A stretch of 64,000 nt of DNA from a virus. The stretch covers positions 62,001-126,000 of IMG/VR virus record IMGVR_UViG_3300020274_000001. One strand, given 5' to 3'. Position numbers and translations under genes: made by a program. Below, piece by piece: positions 23,335 to 29,634 of the stretch. The stretch's first letter is position 1. Every line of letters begins with the position of its first letter. The notes beneath the pieces were generated by a model that searched no databases, had not been told where the DNA came from, and saw only the letters and a program-made list of their open reading frames with translations.

Positions 23335-23703
23335 ATGGAAGTATCATTTGATACAGATTACGGCCTACAATGGTTTAGAGCCGAAGCGTCTGCTCTCTCT
23401 TACGAGAAGCGACGACATCTATACGACAAAATCTCTCGATGGGAGTATATGGCCAAGAACGGTCCTCAAGGTTGGGCTCACGCCCAAGGCGAGGCCGCAA
23501 GAGAGTTGAGCCGTCGTCCTTTAACGGGACACATGAGAGAATTGTTAATTGAAATCAAAGGAATAGCATGGGTCGAAGAAACCGACTATGCGCACCTAAG
23601 AAAAAAACAAAAGGAAGAAAGAGAAAGGTTAGAACGCAAACAGAAACAGGAAGCCTACTTCGCTAAACTTGATTCTGCGCTTGACGACCTTTTGAAAGAG
23701 TAA
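23335..23703 (+). CDS. Hypothetical protein, 122 aa
   Basis: Helical protein with a charged coiled-coil tail (KKQKEERERLERKQKQ). The frame from 23305 begins in the RNA element. Confidence 0.55.
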   Translation: MEVSFDTDYGLQWFRAEASALSYEKRRHLYDKISRWEYMAKNGPQGWAHAQGEAARELSRRPLTGHMRELLIEIKGIAWVEETDYAHLRKKQKEERERLERKQKQEAYFAKLDSALDDLLKE

Positions 23704-23721
23704 GGAGGAATACCTCCATAG
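23704..23721 (+). promoter_or_regulatory. Hairpin + ATAG
   Basis: GGAGG-AATA-CCTCC, ATAG, ATG 23722. The TAA stop is just before the stem. Confidence 0.75.
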
Positions 23722-24303
23722 ATGGTGAAAAACACCTTCAAAATTGTGGCTGTCGTCAAAGAGGAAAACAAGCAATTGATTTGGGACCTCTTACAAATTG
23801 CACTAAAGCATGACGACATCTATTTTGCATTTGAGGAAGGCAAGCCCTCCGAAATAATGCATAAACCAGCCGACATCAAAAAACTGTCGAAAAAGAAGAA
23901 GAAACCGGAGAAACCTACTCTATCAAGAAAGGAAGTATCCAAGTTGACCAAAGAAAGCATGAAGAAACTCAAAGCAGAGAAACGTGTTTTCACTGGAGCA
24001 GTATTCGGTTGGGATAATCAAAAAGATGGCACAATGAAGCCAAACTGGAAAGAACAAGAAACCATAGACATGATGCGATACTTTTACTACGAAAAGAAGC
24101 AATCATTCTCTTTTATTGCGAAGTGGCTCAATGCCAACGACGTAAAGGGAAAGCGTGGTGGAAAGTGGCAAAGTTCGGGAGTATCAAGAGTCGTTCACAA
24201 CGACTTCCATGCTTCTCGAAATGACTTCAAGAAACCTAAGTGGTTTTTGAAGAAGACCTATCCAGAAATGACATGGGGTAAGAACCCAAAAATCGTCTCG
24301 TAA
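23722..24303 (+). CDS. Recombinase-domain protein without resolvase catalytic domain
   Basis: 193 aa. After a basic linker, residues about 90-160 (VFGWDNQKDGTMKP, FSFIAKWLNANDVKGK, GGKWQSSGVSRVVHN) match the 'Recombinase' DNA-binding domain of large serine recombinases (PYGY...DG.L.P, S...IA..LN..G, G..W....V..IL.N). The serine catalytic domain that normally precedes it is absent, so it cannot cut DNA by itself. It may be a DNA-binding accessory or a remnant of an integrase. Confidence 0.6.
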   Translation: MVKNTFKIVAVVKEENKQLIWDLLQIALKHDDIYFAFEEGKPSEIMHKPADIKKLSKKKKKPEKPTLSRKEVSKLTKESMKKLKAEKRVFTGAVFGWDNQKDGTMKPNWKEQETIDMMRYFYYEKKQSFSFIAKWLNANDVKGKRGGKWQSSGVSRVVHNDFHASRNDFKKPKWFLKKTYPEMTWGKNPKIVS

Positions 24304-24406
24304 GGGACATAGAGCAAAACAAGTCGTGGGTATTGCACATATTCCATGTATGCTCATAGAACTGAATCAATAAGGTTGTATTGCAATTGGCCAAAAAGGT
24401 TCACAG
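24295..24406 (+). repeat. Junction: stop hairpin + two elements
   Basis: GTCTC-GTAA-GGGAC, ATAG, GAGCA/TGCTC element (24312-24355, central GTATTGCA), ATAG, element with GAACT/GGTTC stem (24359-24402; the T-G pair is a wobble), ACAG, ATG 24407. Confidence 0.8.
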
Positions 24407-24634
24407 ATGGATGTTAAAGAACTACATCAATATGTCTCGCAACTGCGAGAATACATTGTGACGCTTGAGCGTCGCATTGCTACACTTGAAAAACAAGTGA
24501 ATCCGCCACAGACCAAGGACCTTGGTAACGGGCGGAGAACGTTCACACGTTCAGGTATCAACAACCTGCTCGACGGAATGATTGGGAGGCACCGAAAGGA
24601 CCCCGTCACCGGAGAGTGGCACAAAGTGAATTAG
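24407..24634 (+). CDS. Coiled-coil protein, 75 aa
   Basis: The N-terminal helix YVSQLREYIVTLERRIATLE is a clear coiled coil, followed by a polar, basic tail. Unknown function. Confidence 0.6.
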   Translation: MDVKELHQYVSQLREYIVTLERRIATLEKQVNPPQTKDLGNGRRTFTRSGINNLLDGMIGRHRKDPVTGEWHKVN

Positions 24635-24696
24635 GCCAATAGGCCATAGAACCTAAACACAAGAAGGGAATTACATGAGCCCCGAATGGTTCACAG
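24634..24696 (+). repeat. Junction: GGCC hairpin + one element
   Basis: GGCC-AATA-GGCC, ATAG, GAACC/GGTTC element (24649-24692, central GAATTACA), ACAG, ATG 24697. The upstream TAG stop is at the edge of the stem. Confidence 0.8.
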
Positions 24697-25212
24697 ATGT
24701 CTGTAAAAGAATACGTGCAGATACGTGCTGACCAATACAAACAGCATGACAACGTCTGGGGGGATTTACCCCGAGATGCGCCAATTAGATTGGCTGATAT
24801 CTTTGAATGGATATTACAGAATGGACAAACCTTTAGCGGGACCAATATGGATGCCGCTGATGAAATTGTCGAGCATTCTTTTCGTGCACCAGAAATAAAG
24901 GCGTGCTACCATAATGCGTTTTTAGTCCCCCCAGAAGTAAGATACTTCGAGGGATGGTGGGCAGGAATTATTCCTGTCGAACATGCGTGGAATGTCGTAG
25001 ACGACAAAGTCGCTGATGTAACGCTCACTATTGAGCAACATCGTGAACGAGCGTTGAGAGACAGACAAGAATACTTTGGAATTGAAATTCCAAGGGATTG
25101 GATGTGGAAGCAAGTAAGTAAAGGAACACACTTTAGGCCAGAAGGCTCGAGTGGTCCTTTCATCTACGACTACGTTATGGAGCAAATCGCAAAAGAACGA
25201 GAAGAGGAATAA
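24697..25212 (+). CDS. Phage-type hypothetical protein, 171 aa
   Basis: IKACYHNAFLVPPEVRYFEG, PVEHAWNVVDDKVADVTL and YFGIEIP match a family widespread in phages (pattern 'CYxNA...EGW...P.EHAWN..DGKVVD.T...YFG'). The conserved Cys, His and Asp suggest a papain/transglutaminase-like fold, but the family's function is unknown. Confidence 0.5.
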   Translation: MSVKEYVQIRADQYKQHDNVWGDLPRDAPIRLADIFEWILQNGQTFSGTNMDAADEIVEHSFRAPEIKACYHNAFLVPPEVRYFEGWWAGIIPVEHAWNVVDDKVADVTLTIEQHRERALRDRQEYFGIEIPRDWMWKQVSKGTHFRPEGSSGPFIYDYVMEQIAKEREEE

Positions 25213-25314
25213 TTCCTCATAGAGCAAAACATGATACCAGCATTACAGCCAATCCGAATGCTCATAGAACCGAATCAAGTTTCACGTATGGCAAGTTCGT
25301 CGTATGGTTCACAG
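25204..25314 (+). repeat. Junction: stop hairpin + two elements
   Basis: GAGGA/TCCTC hairpin, ATAG, GAGCA/TGCTC element (25222-25263, central GCATTACA), ATAG, GAACC/GGTTC element (25267-25310, central GTATGGCA), ACAG, ATG 25315. Confidence 0.8.
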
Positions 25315-25731
25315 ATGGCATTAACATGTCCAGATTGCGGTCAAGAGACCGCTTATGTGCGTGTCGGCATTTACGTCGACCCACATGACACAAGTGTCGA
25401 GGCCCTGTCTGAACAGGTCAGCGACATCATAGGCACAGGACCGGAAGACTTCGACGACGAACTTCCTACGGTCTGTGCAGAGTGCGAATGCCAAGTCCCA
25501 TACAGACTTGCATTTGCCGCCACTGTAAGAAAGCAGGCTCACAAGAATGACGAAGAAGCGGCAATGGCTTACCGTCATGCGCTTGCTGGAGTTGTCCATT
25601 TCTTTGGACGCCTACCAATCGCCGAAAATGAGGCTTGGACAGAGGACCAGCATGAAGCCTATGAAGCAACACACCGTTTGTTCGCTGTTCTTGATGAACC
25701 CGAACAAGACGAAACCTCGGAAGAGGAATGA
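25315..25731 (+). CDS. Zinc-ribbon protein, 138 aa
   Basis: CPDCGQ at residues 5-10 and CAECEC near 54-59 make a zinc ribbon; the rest is helical and acidic. A frame from 25231 reads through both RNA elements and is rejected. Confidence 0.6.
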   Translation: MALTCPDCGQETAYVRVGIYVDPHDTSVEALSEQVSDIIGTGPEDFDDELPTVCAECECQVPYRLAFAATVRKQAHKNDEEAAMAYRHALAGVVHFFGRLPIAENEAWTEDQHEAYEATHRLFAVLDEPEQDETSEEE

Positions 25732-25732
25732 C

Positions 25733-25748
25733 GGCCTTACGGCCATAG
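25733..25748 (+). promoter_or_regulatory. GGCC hairpin + ATAG
   Basis: GGCC-TTAC-GGCC, ATAG, ATG 25749. Confidence 0.75.
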
Positions 25749-25910
25749 ATGGCATGGAAAGATGACATTTGGAGATTGGCTAATCAGTTAAATCTCGAGT
25801 ATAAGCGTGATATGTGGTCTCCCGTTCACGCTTTTAATGCAATCGTAGCAGAACTTGAACGTCTTCGTGATGAAGACCTTTCAGACTGTTACATTACACC
25901 CGATAGTTAA
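25749..25910 (+). CDS. Hypothetical protein, 53 aa
   Basis: Small gene supported by junction signals on both sides. The product begins MAWKDDIWRLANQLNLEY and ends in a helix plus CYITPDS. Not recognised. Confidence 0.6.
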   Translation: MAWKDDIWRLANQLNLEYKRDMWSPVHAFNAIVAELERLRDEDLSDCYITPDS

Positions 25911-25916
25911 TCGGTC

Positions 25917-25932
25917 GGCCCTGCGGCCATAG
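25917..25932 (+). promoter_or_regulatory. GGCC hairpin + ATAG
   Basis: GGCC-CTGC-GGCC, ATAG, ATG 25933. Confidence 0.75.
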
Positions 25933-26574
25933 ATGAAGACAAACATCAACATCCAACTCGAAGGCGAAGAAGCCCTCGAGGTTATACGGGCTTTGCTTGG
26001 AAACCCAAGTAAGTCTGTCAAGGTAGAAGTTCTACCAGACGATACACAAACGACAGAAAGTCGTAAAATGACAGAAGAACCAGACAACACTCGACATTGC
26101 ACAAGATGTGGAGTGAAATTAGAATCTTCTGTAAATATCAAAACAGGTAGATTTATTCGAAGAGAATTTGTCTGCAATGGTTGTTATTCTGGAAGCAGAA
26201 AGGGCAAGAAGGTGAACCGAACAGGTTCCAATCACTGTCGTAAATGCGGAGTAGAATTGACAACAGATAATTGGCAGAGTAAACGAAGTTATATCTGCAC
26301 ATCTTGTAAAGTCAAAAAATCGGATGACCACGTTACTATCACGGCTGAACAGCGAACCCAGTGGGCTCGTGAACGTCGTGAAATCATAGGCGGCAAAATC
26401 ACACAAGTAGGAACCTTCCAAGGTGCGCTCATCGTAGAGCATATCCGAGGAACACACTACAAGATACAACTCCCAAGCGGAGCAGTGATTGACGCCAAGC
26501 ACAAGAAGCAGAAGACCCTTGGTGGGGACGAACTCGGTGCTGGTTGGAGTAAGTGGGAGAAACGGTCTGGATAG
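25933..26574 (+). CDS. Shared-module protein with two zinc ribbons, 213 aa
   Basis: N-terminal module NINIQLEGEEALEVIRALLG as in the proteins at 6017 and 7378. Then CTRCGVKLE with FVCNGCY, and CRKCGVELT with YICTSCK, form two zinc ribbons (about residues 55-85 and 100-125). A basic C-terminal region follows. Likely nucleic-acid binding. The three proteins seem to be one family with swapped DNA-binding ends. Confidence 0.6.
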   Translation: MKTNINIQLEGEEALEVIRALLGNPSKSVKVEVLPDDTQTTESRKMTEEPDNTRHCTRCGVKLESSVNIKTGRFIRREFVCNGCYSGSRKGKKVNRTGSNHCRKCGVELTTDNWQSKRSYICTSCKVKKSDDHVTITAEQRTQWARERREIIGGKITQVGTFQGALIVEHIRGTHYKIQLPSGAVIDAKHKKQKTLGGDELGAGWSKWEKRSG

Positions 26575-26673
26575 ACCATAGAGCAAACAAGCCATCCGAA
26601 ATATACAAAATGTGAAGGCTCATAGAACCCAATCAAGTGATTTGAAATACAGGAAATTTGAATGGTTCACAGA
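26564..26673 (+). repeat. Junction: stop hairpin + two elements
   Basis: GGTCT/AGACC hairpin with the TAG stop, ATAG, GAGC/GCTC element (26581-26621), ATAG, GAACC/GGTTC element (26625-26668, central GAAATACA), ACAGA, ATG 26674. Confidence 0.8.
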
Positions 26674-27333
26674 ATGCCTAATTGGGCTTACAACAATATG
26701 ACCGTTGAGTCAGACGGAAGCGAAACAGGTGATGAACAATTGCGCTGTTTCGTTAATGTCGCTATCACTGAAGATAGCGAATTGACTTTTAGCGGTCACT
26801 TACCTATGCCGAAAGAACTCGACATAGGCAATGCTCCCTTTGCTGGAATAAAGGATGATGAATCTCTGCTCGAGGCGTTAGCCAAGATAGAGAATCCAGA
26901 AACGCCGGAGTTTACAAAGGGGAACTTACTAAAACAAATCAAGATGTATCAGAACAAGAAAGAATTCGGATACTCTTCTTGGTATGACTGGAACTGTGCC
27001 AAGTGGGGGACAAAGTGGGATGCTTCGCAATCCAATGTCTCCTCTTTCGGAAATAGTGTTCAAATCAGTTTCAATACTGCTTGGGACCTACCGAGAGGTT
27101 GGCTTTTTCATATAATGAACTTAGCAGAATGCTCACACCTGCGAATACGCCTTGTGTGTGAAGCAGAAGGTGAAGCAGTTATACTGGACTCCAATGGAAA
27201 GGAAGTCCCGTATGAAGAAAATGTAGACGGACAATGGTTTCACCATGCCGAATATGTTGAGAAAGAGCCTAATGGTAAAATCAGTCATTACAATAAAACC
27301 GCCGAACAACGGTGGAAAGACGGAGAATTTTAA
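26674..27333 (+). CDS. DUF1281 (Api92/YubB-like) ferredoxin-fold protein
   Basis: 219 aa. It begins MPNWAYNNMTVES, a hallmark of DUF1281/Api92-like proteins ('MPNWCxNxLTV'), and has ISFNTAWDLPRGWLFHI in the middle, equivalent to the family's 'FxTAWSPP' block. Such proteins are common on plasmids and phages and have no known function. ATG 26662 lies in the RNA stem; 26674 gives the family's typical N-terminus, which supports the rule that genes start just after ACAG(A). Confidence 0.75.
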   Translation: MPNWAYNNMTVESDGSETGDEQLRCFVNVAITEDSELTFSGHLPMPKELDIGNAPFAGIKDDESLLEALAKIENPETPEFTKGNLLKQIKMYQNKKEFGYSSWYDWNCAKWGTKWDASQSNVSSFGNSVQISFNTAWDLPRGWLFHIMNLAECSHLRIRLVCEAEGEAVILDSNGKEVPYEENVDGQWFHHAEYVEKEPNGKISHYNKTAEQRWKDGEF

Positions 27334-27434
27334 TCTCCATAGAGCGAATCATTCAGCCTGTATTGCACAGCCTAAGAACGCTCATAGAACCGAACCATCA
27401 TTGAGGAATTACAAAACACCAGAATGGTTCACAG
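27322..27434 (+). repeat. Junction: stop hairpin + two elements
   Basis: GGAGA/TCTCC hairpin with the TAA stop, ATAG, GAGCG/CGCTC element (27342-27383, central GTATTGCA), ATAG, GAACC/GGTTC element (27387-27430, central GAATTACA), ACAG, ATG 27435. Confidence 0.8.
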
Positions 27435-27815
27435 ATGTCAGAAATTATTCATGACAGCCACGTTGAGTTAGAGAGTCTATCTCGACGATACATTGAGGAG
27501 CAAAGAGCCCTCAAGCAAGCGAAGGATTCAGTAGAATCCATCAAAAAGGATATACAGAAAATCCTTGGGAGTTCACGTTTTGTGGAAACCCAGCACTTCA
27601 CCGTAGAGGTGAAGGAAGTGGAACAGAAGAGAATGATGAGTAAAGACGATTTTATTCGCAAACATTCTCCACCAATGAAGGATTCACAAGGCAACGTCAT
27701 GCTGAATCCAGACAACGAACCAATCCTTGACACTGCTGTTGGAGCGAAATTCTACAACGAACATCTTGTAGAGCGTCCTTCCAACAGATTCTATGTGAAG
27801 AAAAAACCGGTCTGA
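27435..27815 (+). CDS. Hypothetical coiled-coil protein, 126 aa
   Basis: N-terminal coiled coil (ALKQAKDSVESIKKDIQKIL), then a FVETQHFTVEVKEVEQKRMM strand region. The protein at 28785 has the same architecture (helix, then VLETPAFTAKIVTRTS), so they are probably related. The layout recalls phage proteins that carry a Gp157-like coiled coil, but I am unsure. Confidence 0.55.
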   Translation: MSEIIHDSHVELESLSRRYIEEQRALKQAKDSVESIKKDIQKILGSSRFVETQHFTVEVKEVEQKRMMSKDDFIRKHSPPMKDSQGNVMLNPDNEPILDTAVGAKFYNEHLVERPSNRFYVKKKPV

Positions 27816-27921
27816 AAGGACCATAGAGCAAAAACATCGTCTCTGAAATGCACAAGAAAGGAATGCTCATAGAACCAAATCAAGCATGCTGAATTGCAGG
27901 TGATTCGTAAGGTTCACAGAA
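27809..27921 (+). repeat. Junction: stop hairpin + two elements
   Basis: GGTC-TGAAAG-GACC, ATAG, GAGCA/TGCTC element (27826-27868, central GAAATGCA), ATAG, GAACC/GGTTC element (27872-27915, central GAATTGCA), ACAGAA, ATG 27922. Confidence 0.8.
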
Positions 27922-28569
27922 ATGCGTTATTTCAAAAATTATGACGACGCTTGGAGTTATCTCCAAAGAGGTCGAAACATCGAGAAGGGGAGACCTATCG
28001 GTGCGCACACCAGAATTTACAAACGTAAAGATGGAACAATAGCAATCAGATATCACAGCACTGATATTGTTCGCTATTACAAGCATAAGAACGGAAAGCA
28101 ATGGATGTCATTTGACAACGAGGGATGGACCTCCACGACAACATTGCAAAGACTGCATTACGTCATGCCCAATGGCATAGGCGTCGATACGAGTCTAAAC
28201 CGATTCATAGGACAGTGGTTTACCAGATGTAACGGTGAATTATACAACCTAAACCATCACGTAAAATTCGATGAAAATCTTAACGTAAAAAACAAGAAAC
28301 AGATGTCTCTGAAAACGATGGACAATATCAGTGATGCTGGGACAAGAATAAGAAAATTGTTAGCATCATCATTGAGTTCAATTGAAAGAGATGTTTCAAA
28401 GAAGAGGCAAGAAAATGCCGAACTCTCCTACGAGAGAATTCAACTTCGTGGCGAAATAATGGCTTTCGAAGAAATGAGAGAAACACTTCGTGGAGAAGTA
28501 GGATACTTGTTGAAACTAAAGAAGGGCGACACCGATAATGGTGCAAAAGACGTCCTCAACAGGGTGTAA
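27922..28569 (+). CDS. Widespread phage hypothetical protein, 215 aa
   Basis: TRIYKRKDGTIAIRYHSTDI, then KQWMSFDNEGWTSTTTLQRL, matches a family common in phages and metagenomic viruses ('RxDGSIAxRLHxTDVV...NSGGWxTxTTxxRxN'). Function unknown. The C-terminal half is a coiled coil (IERDVSKKRQENAELSYERI). It is one of the better hints that the element is viral. Confidence 0.6.
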   Translation: MRYFKNYDDAWSYLQRGRNIEKGRPIGAHTRIYKRKDGTIAIRYHSTDIVRYYKHKNGKQWMSFDNEGWTSTTTLQRLHYVMPNGIGVDTSLNRFIGQWFTRCNGELYNLNHHVKFDENLNVKNKKQMSLKTMDNISDAGTRIRKLLASSLSSIERDVSKKRQENAELSYERIQLRGEIMAFEEMRETLRGEVGYLLKLKKGDTDNGAKDVLNRV

Positions 28570-28784
28570 TGCCCATAGAGCGAAACATCGAACCCGAATT
28601 ACATTGAACCCGTAATTCGCTCATAGAGCGATAGGTCATAGGACTAAACCATAACAAAAGAAATACAAGAGGTCTGAAAAGTCCATAGAGCAAACAACAA
28701 CGAAGAACTGTATACAATTAGAATGCTCATAGAACCGAACCACACCAAATATGCCGAATTACAGGGTGGCAGAATGGTTCACAG
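28562..28784 (+). repeat. Junction: stop hairpin + four tandem elements
   Basis: The richest junction: GGG/CCC stop hairpin, ATAG; GAGCG/CGCTC element (28578-28622); a short AGCGATAGGTC remnant with ATAG; an element with compensatory stem GGACT/AGTCC (28641-28684, central GAAATACA); GAGCA/TGCTC (28688-28728); GAACC/GGTTC (28732-28780, 49 nt). Then ACAG and ATG 28785. Confidence 0.8.
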
Positions 28785-29168
28785 ATGTCAGACGACATAC
28801 AATACGTCATGGCCAGAATTAAGGCCATGGAAGATGTGAGAAAGAATCTCGCATCTGCGATAAAGAAAGACAAAGAATATGTCAGAGAAACAATGGGTGA
28901 AAGGGAAGTCTTGGAGACCCCAGCCTTCACTGCAAAGATTGTTACTCGGACTTCAACACGATTGTTGGGGATAGAACATATTCGTAACCTATTAGGGTCG
29001 ACAACCGTGGATAAAATCACGAAGACGTCGGAATCTAAGTCGCTGTCAATCAAAGAAACGTTGGCTAATTTTGAACCGTTCGAAGTCGAAGACCTCGAAT
29101 TAGTTCCAGATTGGGCCAAGTCTGCCGCTATTACGCTACAAGTGAGGGAATTACTTGGCGAGAATTAG
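28785..29168 (+). CDS. Hypothetical coiled-coil protein, 127 aa
   Basis: Architecture like the protein at 27435: an N-terminal helix (ARIKAMEDVRKNLASAIKKD) and a beta segment (ETPAFTAKIVTRTSTRLLG). Unknown. The next gene overlaps its last 14 nt. Confidence 0.55.
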   Translation: MSDDIQYVMARIKAMEDVRKNLASAIKKDKEYVRETMGEREVLETPAFTAKIVTRTSTRLLGIEHIRNLLGSTTVDKITKTSESKSLSIKETLANFEPFEVEDLELVPDWAKSAAITLQVRELLGEN

Positions 29169-29427
29169 GCGAGCATCGGACAGATATCATACTCAAATCG
29201 AAACGATATTGAGAGAAAAAGGTCCGCTTGTTGCTTATGACATCCGTCAAGCAATGGTTGGGCGTTGGAAAAACGTCCCTACTCCGAATCAACTCGGAAA
29301 CCTATTAGCGAAAAACAAGAACATTAAATCATTAGGACCGGGACACAAAAAATCGTTCTCGGCTCTACTCGATGGTTCTGGCACAGGAGGTGTAAACCTC
29401 TGGGCTTTGGTTGAACAAGGGGATTGA
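29155..29427 (+). CDS. Small winged-helix protein, 90 aa, TTG start
   Basis: Starts at TTG 29155 with GTGAGGGA upstream and overlaps the preceding stop. Motifs ILREKGPLVAYDIRQAM, NQLGNLLAKN and NLWALVE fit a small winged helix like the one at 22289. Last gene of the array. Confidence 0.55.
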   Translation: MARIRRASDRYHTQIETILREKGPLVAYDIRQAMVGRWKNVPTPNQLGNLLAKNKNIKSLGPGHKKSFSALLDGSGTGGVNLWALVEQGD

Positions 29428-29573
29428 CCCCATAGAGCAAAACAGGCACGGTGAAATACATAGGACACGTATGCTCATAGAACCAAAACACTTTGTCGGT
29501 ATTGCATACTTGTAGTGTGGTTCACAGAATCGAATCAAGTATACAGTATTGTAGAACAAAAGAATGATTTATT
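29419..29573 (+). repeat. Terminal junction: stop hairpin + three elements, no gene
   Basis: GGGG-ATTGA-CCCC, ATAG, GAGCA/TGCTC (29435-29476), ATAG, GAACC/GGTTC (29480-29523), ACAG, and a degenerate element starting GAATC with central GTATTGTA. No start codon follows; the terminator does. Elements are therefore not strictly tied to a downstream gene. Confidence 0.7.
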
Positions 29574-29618
29574 GAGAGAGAAGTAGACAGAAATGTCCAC
29601 TTCTCTCTCTTTTTTTTT
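29574..29618 (+). terminator. Strong hairpin-T9 terminator
   Basis: GAGAGAGAAGT (29574-29584) pairs perfectly with ACTTCTCTCTC (29599-29609), followed by nine T residues. It ends the plus-strand array and separates it from the convergent minus-strand replication genes. Confidence 0.85.
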
Positions 29619-29634
29619 GGCTCAAAAAATCACA

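Noticed and set aside
4253-28784. Cleavage by a MazF-type endonuclease at ACA before AUG
   Set aside because: ACA before the ATG is attractive, but internal junctions carry ATA, no MazF homologue was seen, and ACA occurs often inside genes. Not supported as a claim.
2216-29573. CRISPR array
   Set aside because: Repeats are not identical direct repeats with short unique spacers; they are variable hairpins lying between genes of 140-1400 bp. No cas genes seen.
4253-29573. tRNA or tRNA-like genes (GGTTC resembles the T-arm B-box)
   Set aside because: Elements are 44 nt with one 5-bp stem, lack acceptor and anticodon arms, and GGTTC is simply the partner of GAACC; it changes to GATTC, TGCTC or AGTCC in other copies.
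4253-29573. Spliceosomal or group I/II introns ending in AG
   Set aside because: The AG precedes start codons, not exons inside genes; no 5' splice signals, no catalytic core, and SD-led prokaryotic genes are present.
4253-29573. Classical attC recombination sites
   Set aside because: No RYYYAAC/GTTRRRY boxes, and closing stems vary with compensation. Kept only as an alternative hypothesis.
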